A stretch of DNA of 64,000 bases from Coneutiohabitans sp964457925 (GCA_964457925.1 CAYWGH010000001.1:372001-436000); one strand, 5' to 3'; counted from the first letter of the stretch, positions 45,129 to 54,447 are shown. Numbers and translations: made by a program. Notes: generated by a model not told the origin, from the letters alone.

Positions 45129-47270
45129 GTGGAACTTAGTTTGACTTTAGGGTGCAGCTTTTTTGCATTGCTCTTTGCCGGGTATCTGGCAAAATGGGTT
45201 TTAGCGAATGATGATGGCACGCCTGCCATGCGTGTGATCGCGGACGCCATTCGCGAAGGCGCGGAAGCGTTTTTGGCGCGGCAATACAAAACCATCGCCG
45301 CGCTTACGATTCCGGTTGCCGCAGTGCTGTACTTTTTGTACGCATTCATTCGCCCCGGTTCGGAGCATGATCCGGTTTCGGTGACGCTGCTCGCGACTTA
45401 TGTGGCCGGCTCATTCATTCTCGGCGCGATTTGCTCGGCGGTTGCAGGTTACATGGGCATGTTCGTGTCGATTCGCGCGAACATTCGCACGGCTTCGGCT
45501 TCGCGCACCAGTTTGAATCGCGGCTTGCAAATCGCGTTGCGCGGCGGCGCGGTTTCGGGTTTGTTTGTTGTTGCCATGAGTTTGCTCGGCGTCGGCGGCT
45601 TGTTTGCGATACTCGAAGCGTTCGGCACGAAAGCGGAGCACATTCCGTTTTTGATCGTGGGCTACGGTTTCGGCGCAAGCTTCGTGGCGTTGTTCGCGCA
45701 ACTCGGCGGCGGCATTTATACGAAAGCTGCGGACGTCGGCGCCGATCTCGTGGGCAAAGTCGAAGCCGGCATTCCCGAGGATGACCCACGCAACCCGGCG
45801 GTCATCGCCGATCTTGTGGGCGATAACGTCGGCGATTGCGCGGGACGCGGCGCGGATTTGTTTGAATCCACTGCCGCAGAAAACATCGGCGCCATGATTC
45901 TCGGCGCGTCGCTCGCCATCGGCGCGCAGCAAAGCGGTATTGCATTTTCTGCGGGCGTCATCGGCGTGATGATGTTCCCGTTGGTGGCGCGTGCGCTCGG
46001 TTTGATCGCTTCGATCATCGGCATCATGGTGGTAAAAACCAAAGAAGACGGCGACCCCATGAGCGCGCTCAATCGCGGCTATTATCTCACCACGATTTTA
46101 GCTGCGCTTGGCTTCGGTGTGGGATGTTATTGGCTATTGAACTCGCCGCAAGCGCCGGAAGCGTGGTGGCACTTTTGGTTGTGCGGCTTGATCGGCCTTG
46201 CCACGGCTATGGCATTCGTCTACATCACGCAATACTACACGGAATACAAATATCGCCCGGTGAAGGAAATCGCCGAGGCTTCGCAAACCGGCCCGGCAAC
46301 CAACATCATCACCGGTTTTGCCGTGGCATTGGAATGCACCGCGTTGCCCGTGCTCGTCATCGCGTTTGCCATCATCGGCTCATATCATCTCGGCCAAGCG
46401 AGCGGCTTACCACATGCGGGTTTGTTCGGCACTGCGGTGGCGACGATGGGCATGCTCGGCACCGCGGCTTACATTCTCGCGATGGACACGTTCGGCCCGA
46501 TTGCGGATAACGCCGGCGGCATTATTGAAATGAGCCAACAGCCCGAAGAAGTTCGCAAGAAAACCGACCGTCTCGACGCCGTGGGCAACACCACGAAAGC
46601 GTTGACCAAAGGTTACGCGATTGGCAGCGCGGCGCTCGCGGCTTTTCTGCTCTTCTCTGCATATCTTGATGAGCTGAAAAATTTTGGCAAGCCCTTGCAG
46701 TCGGTTGATATTGCCAAGCCGGAAGTGTTCATCGGCGGCTTGCTCGGTGCGACGTTGATCTTTTTGTTCGCCGCGCTCGCGATTCGCGCCGTGGGCAAGG
46801 CCGCGTATTACGTCATCAATGAAGTGCGTCGGCAATTTAAAGAGAACCCCGGCATTTTGCAAGGCACGGCCAAACCGGATTATCGACAATGCGTTGACAT
46901 TGTGACTTCGGGCGCATTGAAACAAATGGTGCTACCCGGCGTGCTCACCGTGGCGACGCCGATTGCGGTGGGCTTCATTTTCAAACAATTCGGACTCGGC
47001 CCGGAGGCTGTAGCTGCGTTGCTGATGGTGGGCACTATGGTGGGCATCCTCGTCGCAACCATGCTCAATAACGGCGGCGGCGCATGGGACAATGCGAAGA
47101 AGTTTGTCGAGACCGGCGCATATGGCGGCAAAGGCTCGGACACGCACAAAGCCGCGGTGGTCGGCGACACGGTCGGCGATCCGTTCAAAGACACGGCCGG
47201 ACCTTCGCTGCACGTGGTCATCAAGTTGTTGAGCACGATCACGCTCGTGCTCGCGCCGCTGTTCATTTAA
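45129..47270 (+). CDS. hppA: Membrane pyrophosphatase, K+-independent type (H+ pump)
   Basis: A 713-residue integral membrane pyrophosphatase with about sixteen spans. The substrate site is intact: DVGADLVGKVEAGIPEDDPR, then ADLVGDNVGDCAGRGADLFE, and GGGAWDNAKKFVE with SDTHKAAVVGDTVGDPFKDT at the end. In the cation-dependence segment, GNTTKALTKG, Lys490 and Thr493 occupy the positions that mark K+-independent proton-pumping forms. PPi hydrolysis would drive H+ outward. GTG start at 45129 with GGGAG eight bases upstream. It differs in type from the second pyrophosphatase at 52.3 kb. Confidence 0.96.
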   Translation: MELSLTLGCSFFALLFAGYLAKWVLANDDGTPAMRVIADAIREGAEAFLARQYKTIAALTIPVAAVLYFLYAFIRPGSEHDPVSVTLLATYVAGSFILGAICSAVAGYMGMFVSIRANIRTASASRTSLNRGLQIALRGGAVSGLFVVAMSLLGVGGLFAILEAFGTKAEHIPFLIVGYGFGASFVALFAQLGGGIYTKAADVGADLVGKVEAGIPEDDPRNPAVIADLVGDNVGDCAGRGADLFESTAAENIGAMILGASLAIGAQQSGIAFSAGVIGVMMFPLVARALGLIASIIGIMVVKTKEDGDPMSALNRGYYLTTILAALGFGVGCYWLLNSPQAPEAWWHFWLCGLIGLATAMAFVYITQYYTEYKYRPVKEIAEASQTGPATNIITGFAVALECTALPVLVIAFAIIGSYHLGQASGLPHAGLFGTAVATMGMLGTAAYILAMDTFGPIADNAGGIIEMSQQPEEVRKKTDRLDAVGNTTKALTKGYAIGSAALAAFLLFSAYLDELKNFGKPLQSVDIAKPEVFIGGLLGATLIFLFAALAIRAVGKAAYYVINEVRRQFKENPGILQGTAKPDYRQCVDIVTSGALKQMVLPGVLTVATPIAVGFIFKQFGLGPEAVAALLMVGTMVGILVATMLNNGGGAWDNAKKFVETGAYGGKGSDTHKAAVVGDTVGDPFKDTAGPSLHVVIKLLSTITLVLAPLFI

Positions 47271-47275
47271 AAATT

Positions 47276-47345
47276 TTCTCCAACGGATTGAAGAACCCAA
47301 CGGATTCGGATTTTCATCAGTTGGATTCTTCAATCCGTTGGAGAA
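47276..47345 (+). terminator. Long hairpin after hppA
   Basis: TTCTCCAACGGATTGAAGAA (47276-47295) and its exact reverse complement (47326-47345) form a 20-pair stem; five further pairs (47297-47301 with 47320-47324) extend it inward after one mismatch, leaving an 18-base loop. The flanking T-run is weak. It may serve as a terminator or be a palindromic repeat element. Confidence 0.6.
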
Positions 47346-47618
47346 TATCTTTTGGGTTGCGGTCCGTCCGCCTTACATCAGCTCGCTTGAAAAGACAAGG
47401 TCAGATAAACAAGCCGAGAAGAAAAGCAACAACGCGCAGCGACCCAACAAAAAAAGCATGCCGAACTGGTGCTTTTGCGTTTTAACAAGGCGCTGATTTC
47501 TTTTAAATGTCATGCCCGTTTTTCGCGGGCATGACTCAAAGAATCAACCTGAACGAAAATAGAAGAATGAATATGGAAACCCGGAGGTTTTCCTGAAAAA
47601 GATAAAGAGGACATCGTT
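47346..47618. other. Intergenic interval with second palindrome
   Basis: A ten-pair hairpin, GTCATGCCCG (47509-47518) with CGGGCATGAC (47526-47535), seven-base loop, lies in this space without a T-run. No gene is supported. AAAGAGGA precedes the downstream start. Confidence 0.45.
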
Positions 47619-48242
47619 ATGGAGTTTTTGTTGGAGTGGTTTCATCGCATTTATGACGTGAAGGGGATCATTCAATGGGGCGGGCTGTTCATGATTTGCG
47701 CGATTGTGTTTGCCGAAACCGGATTGATGATCGGTTTCTTTCTGCCCGGCGATTCGTTACTGGTGACCGCGGGCGTGTTCGCAGCCGCAGGCTTGCTCGA
47801 TCTCACGGCGCTGCTCGGGCTGGTGTCGTTGTGCGCAGTTGTTGGCGATCAGTTGGGTTATTACATCGGCCAAAGAACCGGCCCGGCGTTGTTCAAACGG
47901 GAGGACTCGCTGTTGTTCAAGCGCAGCCACGTGTTGAAGGCGCAAGCGTTCTACGAAAAATACGGCGCGAAGACCATCGTTATCGCGCGCTTCGTGCCCA
48001 TCGTGCGCACGTTCGCGCCCGTCGTTGCCGGCGTGGGAAAGATGAATTATCGCCGTTTTGTGACTTACAATATCGCCGGCGGCGTGCTGTGGGTGTTCAG
48101 CATGGTTTTGACCGGCTACCTTTTAGGAAACGCCGTGCCGGATATCGACAAGCACATTCATATCGTGATCGGCGTCGTGATCTTTTTGTCGATTCTGCCG
48201 GCGATCATCGAAGTGATGTGTTCGCGCCGCGAGAAAAGTTAG
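47619..48242 (+). CDS. DedA family membrane protein
   Basis: A 207-residue polytopic protein of the DedA/SNARE-associated family. FAETGLMIGFFLPGDSLLVTAG, then GDQLGYYIGQRTG, and IVIARFVPIVRTFAPVVAG with GKMNYRRFVTYN are family signatures, including the conserved Arg residues. The family is linked to membrane potential maintenance and polyprenyl or phospholipid flipping. Its place between ion pumps and permeases fits membrane energetics. Confidence 0.93.
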   Translation: MEFLLEWFHRIYDVKGIIQWGGLFMICAIVFAETGLMIGFFLPGDSLLVTAGVFAAAGLLDLTALLGLVSLCAVVGDQLGYYIGQRTGPALFKREDSLLFKRSHVLKAQAFYEKYGAKTIVIARFVPIVRTFAPVVAGVGKMNYRRFVTYNIAGGVLWVFSMVLTGYLLGNAVPDIDKHIHIVIGVVIFLSILPAIIEVMCSRREKS

Positions 48243-48376
48243 TCGCACGCAATTGGCTGTTGCGATAACGGACAAAGCCAGGACATTGAACGCAGCATAA
48301 ACCGGCCGGCACGGCTTCGCAAAACACCGTGACGGCGCGATTCAGCAAAATTCACTGTCTTCCAAAGAGGAGTGAA

Positions 48377-48442
48377 ATGACACCTGTAAACGAAGAGAGG
48401 TTTAATGTCTTCGAAATTTGTTCGCGGCCTCGGGCTGTTTGA
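48377..48442 (+). CDS. Possible 21-codon leader ORF overlapping the permease start
   Basis: ATG at 48377 has a strong AGAGGAG just upstream and opens a 21-residue frame (MTPVNEERFNVFEICSRPRA...) that stops at 48440-48442, beyond the permease ATG at 48405 and in a different frame. It may couple or dampen permease translation. Composition gives no support for a functional peptide. Confidence 0.2.
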   Translation: MTPVNEERFNVFEICSRPRAV

Positions 48443-49784
48443 TTCGACCATGATCGTCGCCGGCTCGATGATCGGTTCCGGCATCTTCATTGTTTCCGCC
48501 GACATCGCGCGGCAAGTCGGCGCGCCCGGCTGGTTGTTGATGGTGTGGATTCTCACCGGCGTGCTCACGGTGATCGCCGCGCTGAGTTATGGCGAGCTGG
48601 CGGCGATGTTTCCGGATGCCGGCGGCCAGTACATTTATCTACGCGAAGCGCACGGCCCGCTGGCCGGATTTCTCTACGGCTGGACGCTGTTTCTCGTTAT
48701 TCAAACCGGCACGATCGCCGCAGTGGCCGTGGCCTTTGCCAAATTCCTCGGTGTTTTGACCCCCGCGATTTCCGCTACTAACACGCTCTTCTCCCTCGGC
48801 CCCATTGATTTTTCCACCCAACGCTTGGTCGGCATCGCCATCATCGCGCTGTTGACCGGCGCCAACACCCTCGGCGTAAAAACCGGCAAAACCGTGCAAA
48901 ATATTTTTACCGCGACAAAAATCGGCGCGCTCGCGTTGCTGGTTTTGGTCGTGCTCTTTGCCGGGCGCAATGAAAATGCGGCGGTGCATGCGGCGGATTT
49001 TTGGACGCCGCTCGTGAACGGCAACACGCTTTCGTTTATGGCGCTGATGATTGCGCTCGGCACCTCGATGGTTGGCTCTCTATTTTCCGCGGATGCGTGG
49101 AACAACATCGGCTTTGCCGCCGCAGAAGTGAAAGAGCCGCATCGTACCGTGCCGCGCGCCATGATGTTCGGCACTATTCTCGTCATCACGCTTTACGTTT
49201 TAGCCAACGTTTCTTATCTCACCGCGCTGCCGCTGGATGGGATTCAGAACGCGCGCGAAGATCGTGTCGCCACGGCCGCGGCGCAAACGATCTTTGGCGG
49301 CAACGCCGCGGCGATCATGGCCGTCGCCATCATGATTTCAACGTTCGGCTGCGTGAATGGATTGATTCTCGCCGGCGCGCGGGTTTATTACGCCATGGCG
49401 CAAAACGGTTTGTTCTTCAAAAAAGCCGGCGAGTTGAATGAACGCGGCGTGCCGGCCAACGGCCTCGTTCTGCAAGGCGTTTGGGCGGCTTTGCTCACGC
49501 TCTCCGGCAAATACGGGGATTTGCTCGACTACGTGATTTTCGCCGCGCTGCTTTTTTACGCGCTCACCGTCGCGGGCATTTTCGTTTTGCGTCGCAAACG
49601 TCCGGAGGCGCCGCGACCTTACAAAGCTTGGGGCTATCCTCTCATCCCGGCGCTTTACATTATTTTGGCAACGCTGATCATGATTGATTTGCTGATTTAC
49701 AAACCGAGCTACACGTGGCCCGGCCTCGGTTTGGTGCTGACGGGTCTGCCGGTTTATTTTTTCTGGCGGCGGAAAGCGGCGTAG
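48405..49784 (+). CDS. APC-superfamily amino acid permease (1)
   Basis: A 459-residue, twelve-span permease. SMIGSGIFIVSADIARQVG is the unwound TM1 substrate site of the APC fold; FPDAGGQYIYLREAHGPL and SADAWNNIGFAAAEVKEPHRTVPRAM are further family marks. It likely imports or exchanges amino acids. GAGAGG lies six bases before ATG 48405. A decayed copy about 80 percent similar by eye starts at 63658, and a short segment of the same type seems embedded in the transhydrogenase gene at 61571. Confidence 0.93.
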   Translation: MSSKFVRGLGLFDSTMIVAGSMIGSGIFIVSADIARQVGAPGWLLMVWILTGVLTVIAALSYGELAAMFPDAGGQYIYLREAHGPLAGFLYGWTLFLVIQTGTIAAVAVAFAKFLGVLTPAISATNTLFSLGPIDFSTQRLVGIAIIALLTGANTLGVKTGKTVQNIFTATKIGALALLVLVVLFAGRNENAAVHAADFWTPLVNGNTLSFMALMIALGTSMVGSLFSADAWNNIGFAAAEVKEPHRTVPRAMMFGTILVITLYVLANVSYLTALPLDGIQNAREDRVATAAAQTIFGGNAAAIMAVAIMISTFGCVNGLILAGARVYYAMAQNGLFFKKAGELNERGVPANGLVLQGVWAALLTLSGKYGDLLDYVIFAALLFYALTVAGIFVLRRKRPEAPRPYKAWGYPLIPALYIILATLIMIDLLIYKPSYTWPGLGLVLTGLPVYFFWRRKAA

Positions 49785-49877
49785 CGCAGCGGCCATGTTG
49801 CGCTTCTTCTGCGAATAAACCGCCAACAACGGAGGTAGCATCAATGTTTCATCAACAATTCACACGGAGGAAAGTGA

Positions 49878-51371
49878 ATGGCTAACCAATTGTTCGCCAA
49901 AAAACCGCTTAGTTTGTTGATGGAGGAAATGCAGAGCGAAAACCGGCTGCGCCGTGTGCTCGGCCCGGTCTCGCTCACGAGTTTGGGCGTGGGCGCGATC
50001 ATCGGCACCGGCATTTTCGTGCTTACCGGCGTGGCCGCGCACGACAAAACCGGCCCGGCGCTCATGCTGTCGTTTGTGGTTGCGGGTTTGGCTTGTATTT
50101 TCGCTGCGCTGTGTTATGCGGAATTTGCTTCGATGGTTCCGGTGGCCGGCTCGGCGTATACTTATGCCTACGCCACTTTGGGCGAGCTGTTCGCCTGGAT
50201 CATCGGCTGGGATTTGGTGTTGGAATACGCGGTCGGCTCCGCCACCGTCGCGCACGGCTGGTCGCACTATTTTCAAGATTTCATCGGTATCTTCGGCATT
50301 ACGCTGCCGCACGCATTCACCAACGCGCCTTTTGATTTCGATCCCGCCACCGGGCAAATCGTCGCAACCGGCACATTGTTCGATTTGCCCGCCATCGTCA
50401 TCACCGCCATTATCACTTTCGTGCTGGTCGTCGGTATTCGAGAAAGCTCGCGCTTCAACAATTTAATGGTCGTGGTCAAATTGGCCGTGGTGTTTGTCGT
50501 CATTGGCGTCGGTATTTTTTATGTCAATCCCGATAACTGGACGCCCTTTGCGCCGTTTGGCTACACCGGCGTCAGTTTTTTCGGCACCACGTTGTTCGGT
50601 CAAACCGGAATGGCGGGCGAACCGCTCGGCATGATTGCCGGAGCTGCGACGATATTCTTCGCGTATATCGGTTTTGATTCGATATCCACTCACGCGGAGG
50701 AAGCGCGCAACCCGCAACGTGACGTACCCATCGGCATCATCACCTCTTTGATCGTTTGCACCCTGCTTTACATCGCGGTCTCCGCGGTGCTCACCGGCAT
50801 GGTTCCTTACAATCAAATCGACATCGATGCTCCCGTCTCCAACGCTTTCAAACAAGCCGGGCTCACTTGGGCGCAATTCTTCATTTCGCTCGGCGCGCTT
50901 GCCGGCATCACCTCGGTTTTGTTGGTGATGATGTTGAGCCAGCCACGCGTGTTGCTTGCGATGGCGCGCGACGGCCTGGTGCCTTCCGGTTTCTTCGGCG
51001 ACATACACGAACGTTTTCGCACGCCGTGGAAATCCACCATTCTCACCGGCGTGTTCGTTGCCGCGGCCGCGGCCTTTATTCCGTTGCGCATCCTCGCGGA
51101 ACTGGTCAATATCGGCACGTTGCTGGCTTTCGTCATCGTCTGCGGCGCGGTGTTGATCATGCGCAAGCTCCACCCCGAGGCGCCGCGCCCCTTCCGCGCG
51201 CCTTTTTCGCCGTTGACGCCGATTCTTGGAATTGCGCTTTGTTTGCTATTGATGTTCTCGCTGCCTGCGGAAAATTGGTGGCGTCTGTTTGTTTGGCTGG
51301 CCTTGGGATTCATCATCTATTTCGCATATGGCCGCAAACATAGCATCATGGCCAAGCGAGGTGCGCAGTGA
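49878..51371 (+). CDS. APC-superfamily cationic amino acid transporter-like permease (2)
   Basis: A 497-residue permease of the CAT type. The N-terminal RRVLGPVSLTSLGVGAIIGTG, FVLTGVAAHDKTGPA, FASMVPVAGSAYTYAYATLG, and FFAYIGFDSISTHAEEARNP with QRDVPIGI are characteristic. About twelve to fourteen spans. It probably takes up amino acids by cation symport or exchange. A CACGGAGGAAAG site precedes the ATG. Confidence 0.94.
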   Translation: MANQLFAKKPLSLLMEEMQSENRLRRVLGPVSLTSLGVGAIIGTGIFVLTGVAAHDKTGPALMLSFVVAGLACIFAALCYAEFASMVPVAGSAYTYAYATLGELFAWIIGWDLVLEYAVGSATVAHGWSHYFQDFIGIFGITLPHAFTNAPFDFDPATGQIVATGTLFDLPAIVITAIITFVLVVGIRESSRFNNLMVVVKLAVVFVVIGVGIFYVNPDNWTPFAPFGYTGVSFFGTTLFGQTGMAGEPLGMIAGAATIFFAYIGFDSISTHAEEARNPQRDVPIGIITSLIVCTLLYIAVSAVLTGMVPYNQIDIDAPVSNAFKQAGLTWAQFFISLGALAGITSVLLVMMLSQPRVLLAMARDGLVPSGFFGDIHERFRTPWKSTILTGVFVAAAAAFIPLRILAELVNIGTLLAFVIVCGAVLIMRKLHPEAPRPFRAPFSPLTPILGIALCLLLMFSLPAENWWRLFVWLALGFIIYFAYGRKHSIMAKRGAQ

Positions 51372-51643
51372 ACAAGGATATCTTGTAGAAAACTGCTTGT
51401 AAGAATGGAACTTTCATCTCTGCCTGGCGAGAAATTTGCCTTGCTAACGGCGCCGCTATAATCAAATTTCGAAACTATCATACCGCTTCCGGCGCTTCAA
51501 CTTTTTCCGCTGTCGGGCGGAAGGATTAGAGTTTGTGAACGGAAATTTCTGGTGGATTCGCCAGCCACCGCGGCTCGATGAAAATTGAACTAGCTTGACG
51601 CGATGTACAGGCTTCTCACCACTAAATTGAAGGGAGTTATCTT
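51372..51643. other. Intergenic interval before tiny membrane protein gene
   Basis: About 270 bases. A short TTCCGC/GCGGAA hairpin lies near 51505-51525. No gene is supported. Confidence 0.35.
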
Positions 51644-51760
51644 ATGTCTCTCTCTGCCTGGATCACGATGTTGTCTTCTTGGGCCATTATCTCGATTTAT
51701 ACGATTTACTTTTTTATGAAAGTGTTGAAGACGCCGCAAAAGATGGATGACGACGATTGA
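51644..51760 (+). CDS. 38-residue single-span membrane protein
   Basis: ATG at 51644 is preceded by AGGGAG with a seven-base gap, a near-ideal ribosome binding site. The product begins MSLSAWITMLSSWAIISIYT, has one membrane span (about residues 5-25), a Lys-containing stretch and an acidic end, KMDDDD. Size and layout recall tiny accessory subunits encoded beside secondary transporters such as the NSS family, but identity is not established. It lies between an APC permease and the second pyrophosphatase. Confidence 0.6.
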   Translation: MSLSAWITMLSSWAIISIYTIYFFMKVLKTPQKMDDDD

Positions 51761-51816
51761 ACGTGCTTGCACTCCGCGCGCTCACCATAACGGCAGAGCT
51801 CTTCCCAATGATTATG

Positions 51817-51895
51817 GAATGTGTTGTGACATTCAAGTTCGCCAATGATCTGCCACGGCTTGGCCGTGGCTGAACATTTCCAGACTTGAATGTCA
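51817..51895 (+). ncRNA. Candidate structured element with mutually exclusive stems
   Basis: TGACATTCAAGT (51827-51838) pairs perfectly with ACTTGAATGTCA (51884-51895) and encloses an eight-pair hairpin GCCACGGC/GCCGTGGC with a three-base loop (51852-51870). ACATTC (51829-51834) can alternatively pair with GAATGT (51817-51822). The element could be a structured RNA or a palindromic repeat. The rest of the interval to 52344 shows no supported gene. Confidence 0.4.
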
Positions 51896-52344
51896 AAACT
51901 CATAAGGTTCTGGCCCACTAAAATGAAATCCCACTGAAAAGGCTTTTGCTTTTTGTGAGAGGTCGACTTTTGTGGGCGAGGTTTACAAAGTTGCCCGGGA
52001 ACTTCGAGTATCAACCGGTCTGAAAGTTGGTTTTGGCGAAATTTCTCTTTTTCCGCACACCTTTTCAAATCTCGAATTAACGCAAATCTCTCCTTCGCGT
52101 TTATTCGCGCGCATTTGCGGTTGCCTTTTGTTTGGTTTTGGCCTGTTCGCGGCAGGTCATGCGGTTGCGTTCCTTGACCAAGGCGTACCGTTTTTTGCCG
52201 AAAAAGCGCTTGTAAAATGAGCTATTCAAGGCTATATTTCCATTCTATTTTGACAAGGTTTTCTGCAACACACGACCAACTTGTTAGACACAACAATTCC
52301 GTTCAGCATCTTGGTAAAACTTCATCAATTCTGAAGGAGGACTC
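51896..52344. other. Intergenic interval before second hppA
   Basis: About 450 bases. Short open frames exist but have no convincing start or family. AAGGAGG at 52334-52340 is the ribosome binding site for the GTG start at 52345. Confidence 0.4.
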
Positions 52345-54351
52345 GTGCAGGATATTTTGATTCCAGGGGCGGCCAGCTTGCTGGCGCTCGGCTTTGTGGT
52401 GTACCTTGCCATGGATGTGTTGCGCAAGAATCCAGGCAACGAGCGCATGGTGCAGATTTCGCAAGCGGTGCAGGTTGGAGCCAAAGCCTTCTTGCGGCGT
52501 GAATATCTTTATGTCTCCGCGTTTGTGCTCGTGATCGCGGCTCTCATTGCCGCCACGCCACTGATTGCGCCCAATGTCAGCCTGAACTGGCAAACCTCGG
52601 TCGCGTTTATTTTGGGCGGCCTCGCCTCGGCGATTGCGGGTTATATCGGCATGAGCATTGCCACGCGCGCCAACTCGCGCACCACGCAAGGCGCGGTGGA
52701 TGGCGGTCTCAAAGGCGCTTTGAGCGTCGCCGTGTCCGGCGGCGCGGTTATGGGCATGAGCGTCGTGGGCGTCTCATTGTTAGGTCTTTGTATTGTTTAT
52801 GTGATGTTCAACGGCGTTCCCGAGATTGTTAACGGTTATGCCATGGGCGCCAGCCTCGTCGCGCTGTTTGCACGCAGCGGCGGCGGCATCTTTACCAAAG
52901 GCGCGGACATGGGCGCTGATCTGGTCGGCAAAGTCGAAGCCGGCATTCCCGAAGACGACCCGCGCAACCCGGCGGTGATTGCGGATAATGTCGGCGACAA
53001 CGTTGGTGATGTCGCAGGCCTCGGCGCGGATTTGTTGGAATCGTACGTTGAAGCAATCATCGCGGCCATGGCCATCGCGGCAGGCGTTGGGTTGGCGTCT
53101 TTGAGTTTGATTCCGCTGCAAGTCGCCAGCGTCGGCATTATCGCCTCGATACTTGGCATCATGTATGTGAAGATTGCGGGCAAAGGTAATCCGCAAAGCG
53201 CATTAATGGGCGGTTTATACGTCAGCGCCGGCCTCACCGCGTTAGGCACATATTTTATCGTCCAGCATCATAACGTTTCTTACGAAACATACGGCGCGAT
53301 GGGCCCGTTCTGGGCGACGATTGCGGGTGTGGTTTCCGGCGTGATTATCGGCTTTACCAGCGAATATTTTACCTCTTCGAAATACAAACCGGTTAAAAAC
53401 CTCGCCGACGAATCGCAAAGCGGCCCGGCCATCACCGTGACCGGCGGCCTGGCTTTAGGCATGGCCTCTACCGCCGTTCCCGTGATTGTTCTAGCGATTG
53501 CGTTGATTGTTTCCCATGATCTCGCGGGCATTTACGGCGTGGCGCTTGCGAGTCTCGGCATGCTCGCTACTACGGGCATGGTGGTCGCTGTCGACAGTTA
53601 CGGCCCGATTGCCGACAACGCGGGCGGCATCGCGGAAATGGCCCATCTCGATCCGGGCGTGCGCAAAATTACCGACAGCCTCGACTCGGTGGGCAATACC
53701 ACCGCGGCAATCGGCAAAGGGTTTGCCATCGGCTCCGCCGCGTTTGCGGCAATGGGTTTGATCGTGGCGTACATGCACACGGTGAAATTGCAGGCTGCGG
53801 ATTTGCAGGATCCGAATGTGCTCGCCGGTATTATCATCGGCGGCATGCTGCCTTTCCTTTTTTCATCAATGCTGTTCAAAGCCGTGAGTAAAGCCGCGTT
53901 CAAAATGATCGAAGAAGTGCGCCGGCAATTCCGTGAGATTCCCGGTTTGCGCGAAGGCAAGGCCATGCCGGATTCGGCCAAGTGCGTTGACATCAGCACG
54001 GTGGGCGCGATTAACGGCATGTTGCTGCCCGGCGCGCTGGCGATTTTGTCGCCGGTGATCATCGGCCTCACGCTCGGCCCGGCGGCGCTGGCCGGCTTGC
54101 TGCTCGGCGCGTTGGTGACGGGCGTCATGCTCGGCATTCAAATGGCCAACAGCGGCGGCGCCATGGATAATGCCAAAAAATATATCGAAGAAGGCCATCA
54201 CGGCGGCAAAGGCTCGGATACGCACAAAGCCACGGTTATTGGCGACACGGTGGGCGACCCCTTGAAGGACACGGTCGGCCCCTCGATCAACATTCTCATC
54301 AAATTGATGGCGGTCATTTCACTGGTGCTGGCGCCGTTGTTTATCGAATAA
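52345..54351 (+). CDS. hppA: Membrane pyrophosphatase, K+-dependent type
   Basis: A 668-residue membrane pyrophosphatase, shorter than the first copy. The PPi site is intact: KGADMGADLVGKVEAGIPED, ADNVGDNVGDVAGLGADLLE, and SGGAMDNAKKYIEEG with SDTHKATVIGDTVGDPLKDT. The dependence segment GNTTAAIGKG has Ala454 and Gly457, the K+-dependent state. Such forms pump Na+, H+ or both; which of these cannot be fixed by eye. GTG start with an AAGGAGG four bases upstream. A clear terminator follows. Confidence 0.96.
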   Translation: MQDILIPGAASLLALGFVVYLAMDVLRKNPGNERMVQISQAVQVGAKAFLRREYLYVSAFVLVIAALIAATPLIAPNVSLNWQTSVAFILGGLASAIAGYIGMSIATRANSRTTQGAVDGGLKGALSVAVSGGAVMGMSVVGVSLLGLCIVYVMFNGVPEIVNGYAMGASLVALFARSGGGIFTKGADMGADLVGKVEAGIPEDDPRNPAVIADNVGDNVGDVAGLGADLLESYVEAIIAAMAIAAGVGLASLSLIPLQVASVGIIASILGIMYVKIAGKGNPQSALMGGLYVSAGLTALGTYFIVQHHNVSYETYGAMGPFWATIAGVVSGVIIGFTSEYFTSSKYKPVKNLADESQSGPAITVTGGLALGMASTAVPVIVLAIALIVSHDLAGIYGVALASLGMLATTGMVVAVDSYGPIADNAGGIAEMAHLDPGVRKITDSLDSVGNTTAAIGKGFAIGSAAFAAMGLIVAYMHTVKLQAADLQDPNVLAGIIIGGMLPFLFSSMLFKAVSKAAFKMIEEVRRQFREIPGLREGKAMPDSAKCVDISTVGAINGMLLPGALAILSPVIIGLTLGPAALAGLLLGALVTGVMLGIQMANSGGAMDNAKKYIEEGHHGGKGSDTHKATVIGDTVGDPLKDTVGPSINILIKLMAVISLVLAPLFIE

Positions 54352-54411
54352 TGATGCGGCGGCGTTTGTGTTCAATCAAATTTTGAGGATGATTTCCCTT
54401 ACTGGACCACA

Positions 54412-54447
54412 AAGGGCTGCGAACGGCGTGTTCGCGCCCTTTTTTAT
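54412..54447 (+). terminator. Rho-independent terminator after second hppA
   Basis: AAGGGC(T)GCGAAC pairs with GTTCGCGCCCTT (54430-54441), with one bulged T and a five-base loop, and runs into TTTTTATT. Confidence 0.85.

Noticed and set aside
47509..47535. Hairpin as a terminator
   Set aside because: No T-run on either strand after the stem; kept only as a palindrome.
51706..52068. 120-codon minus-strand frame
   Set aside because: It runs through the nested palindromes and over the 38-residue gene; its content is explained by the inverted repeats.
51972..52220. 82-codon plus-strand frame before the second hppA
   Set aside because: GTG start without a ribosome binding site and no family; the hydrophobic stretch alone is not enough.
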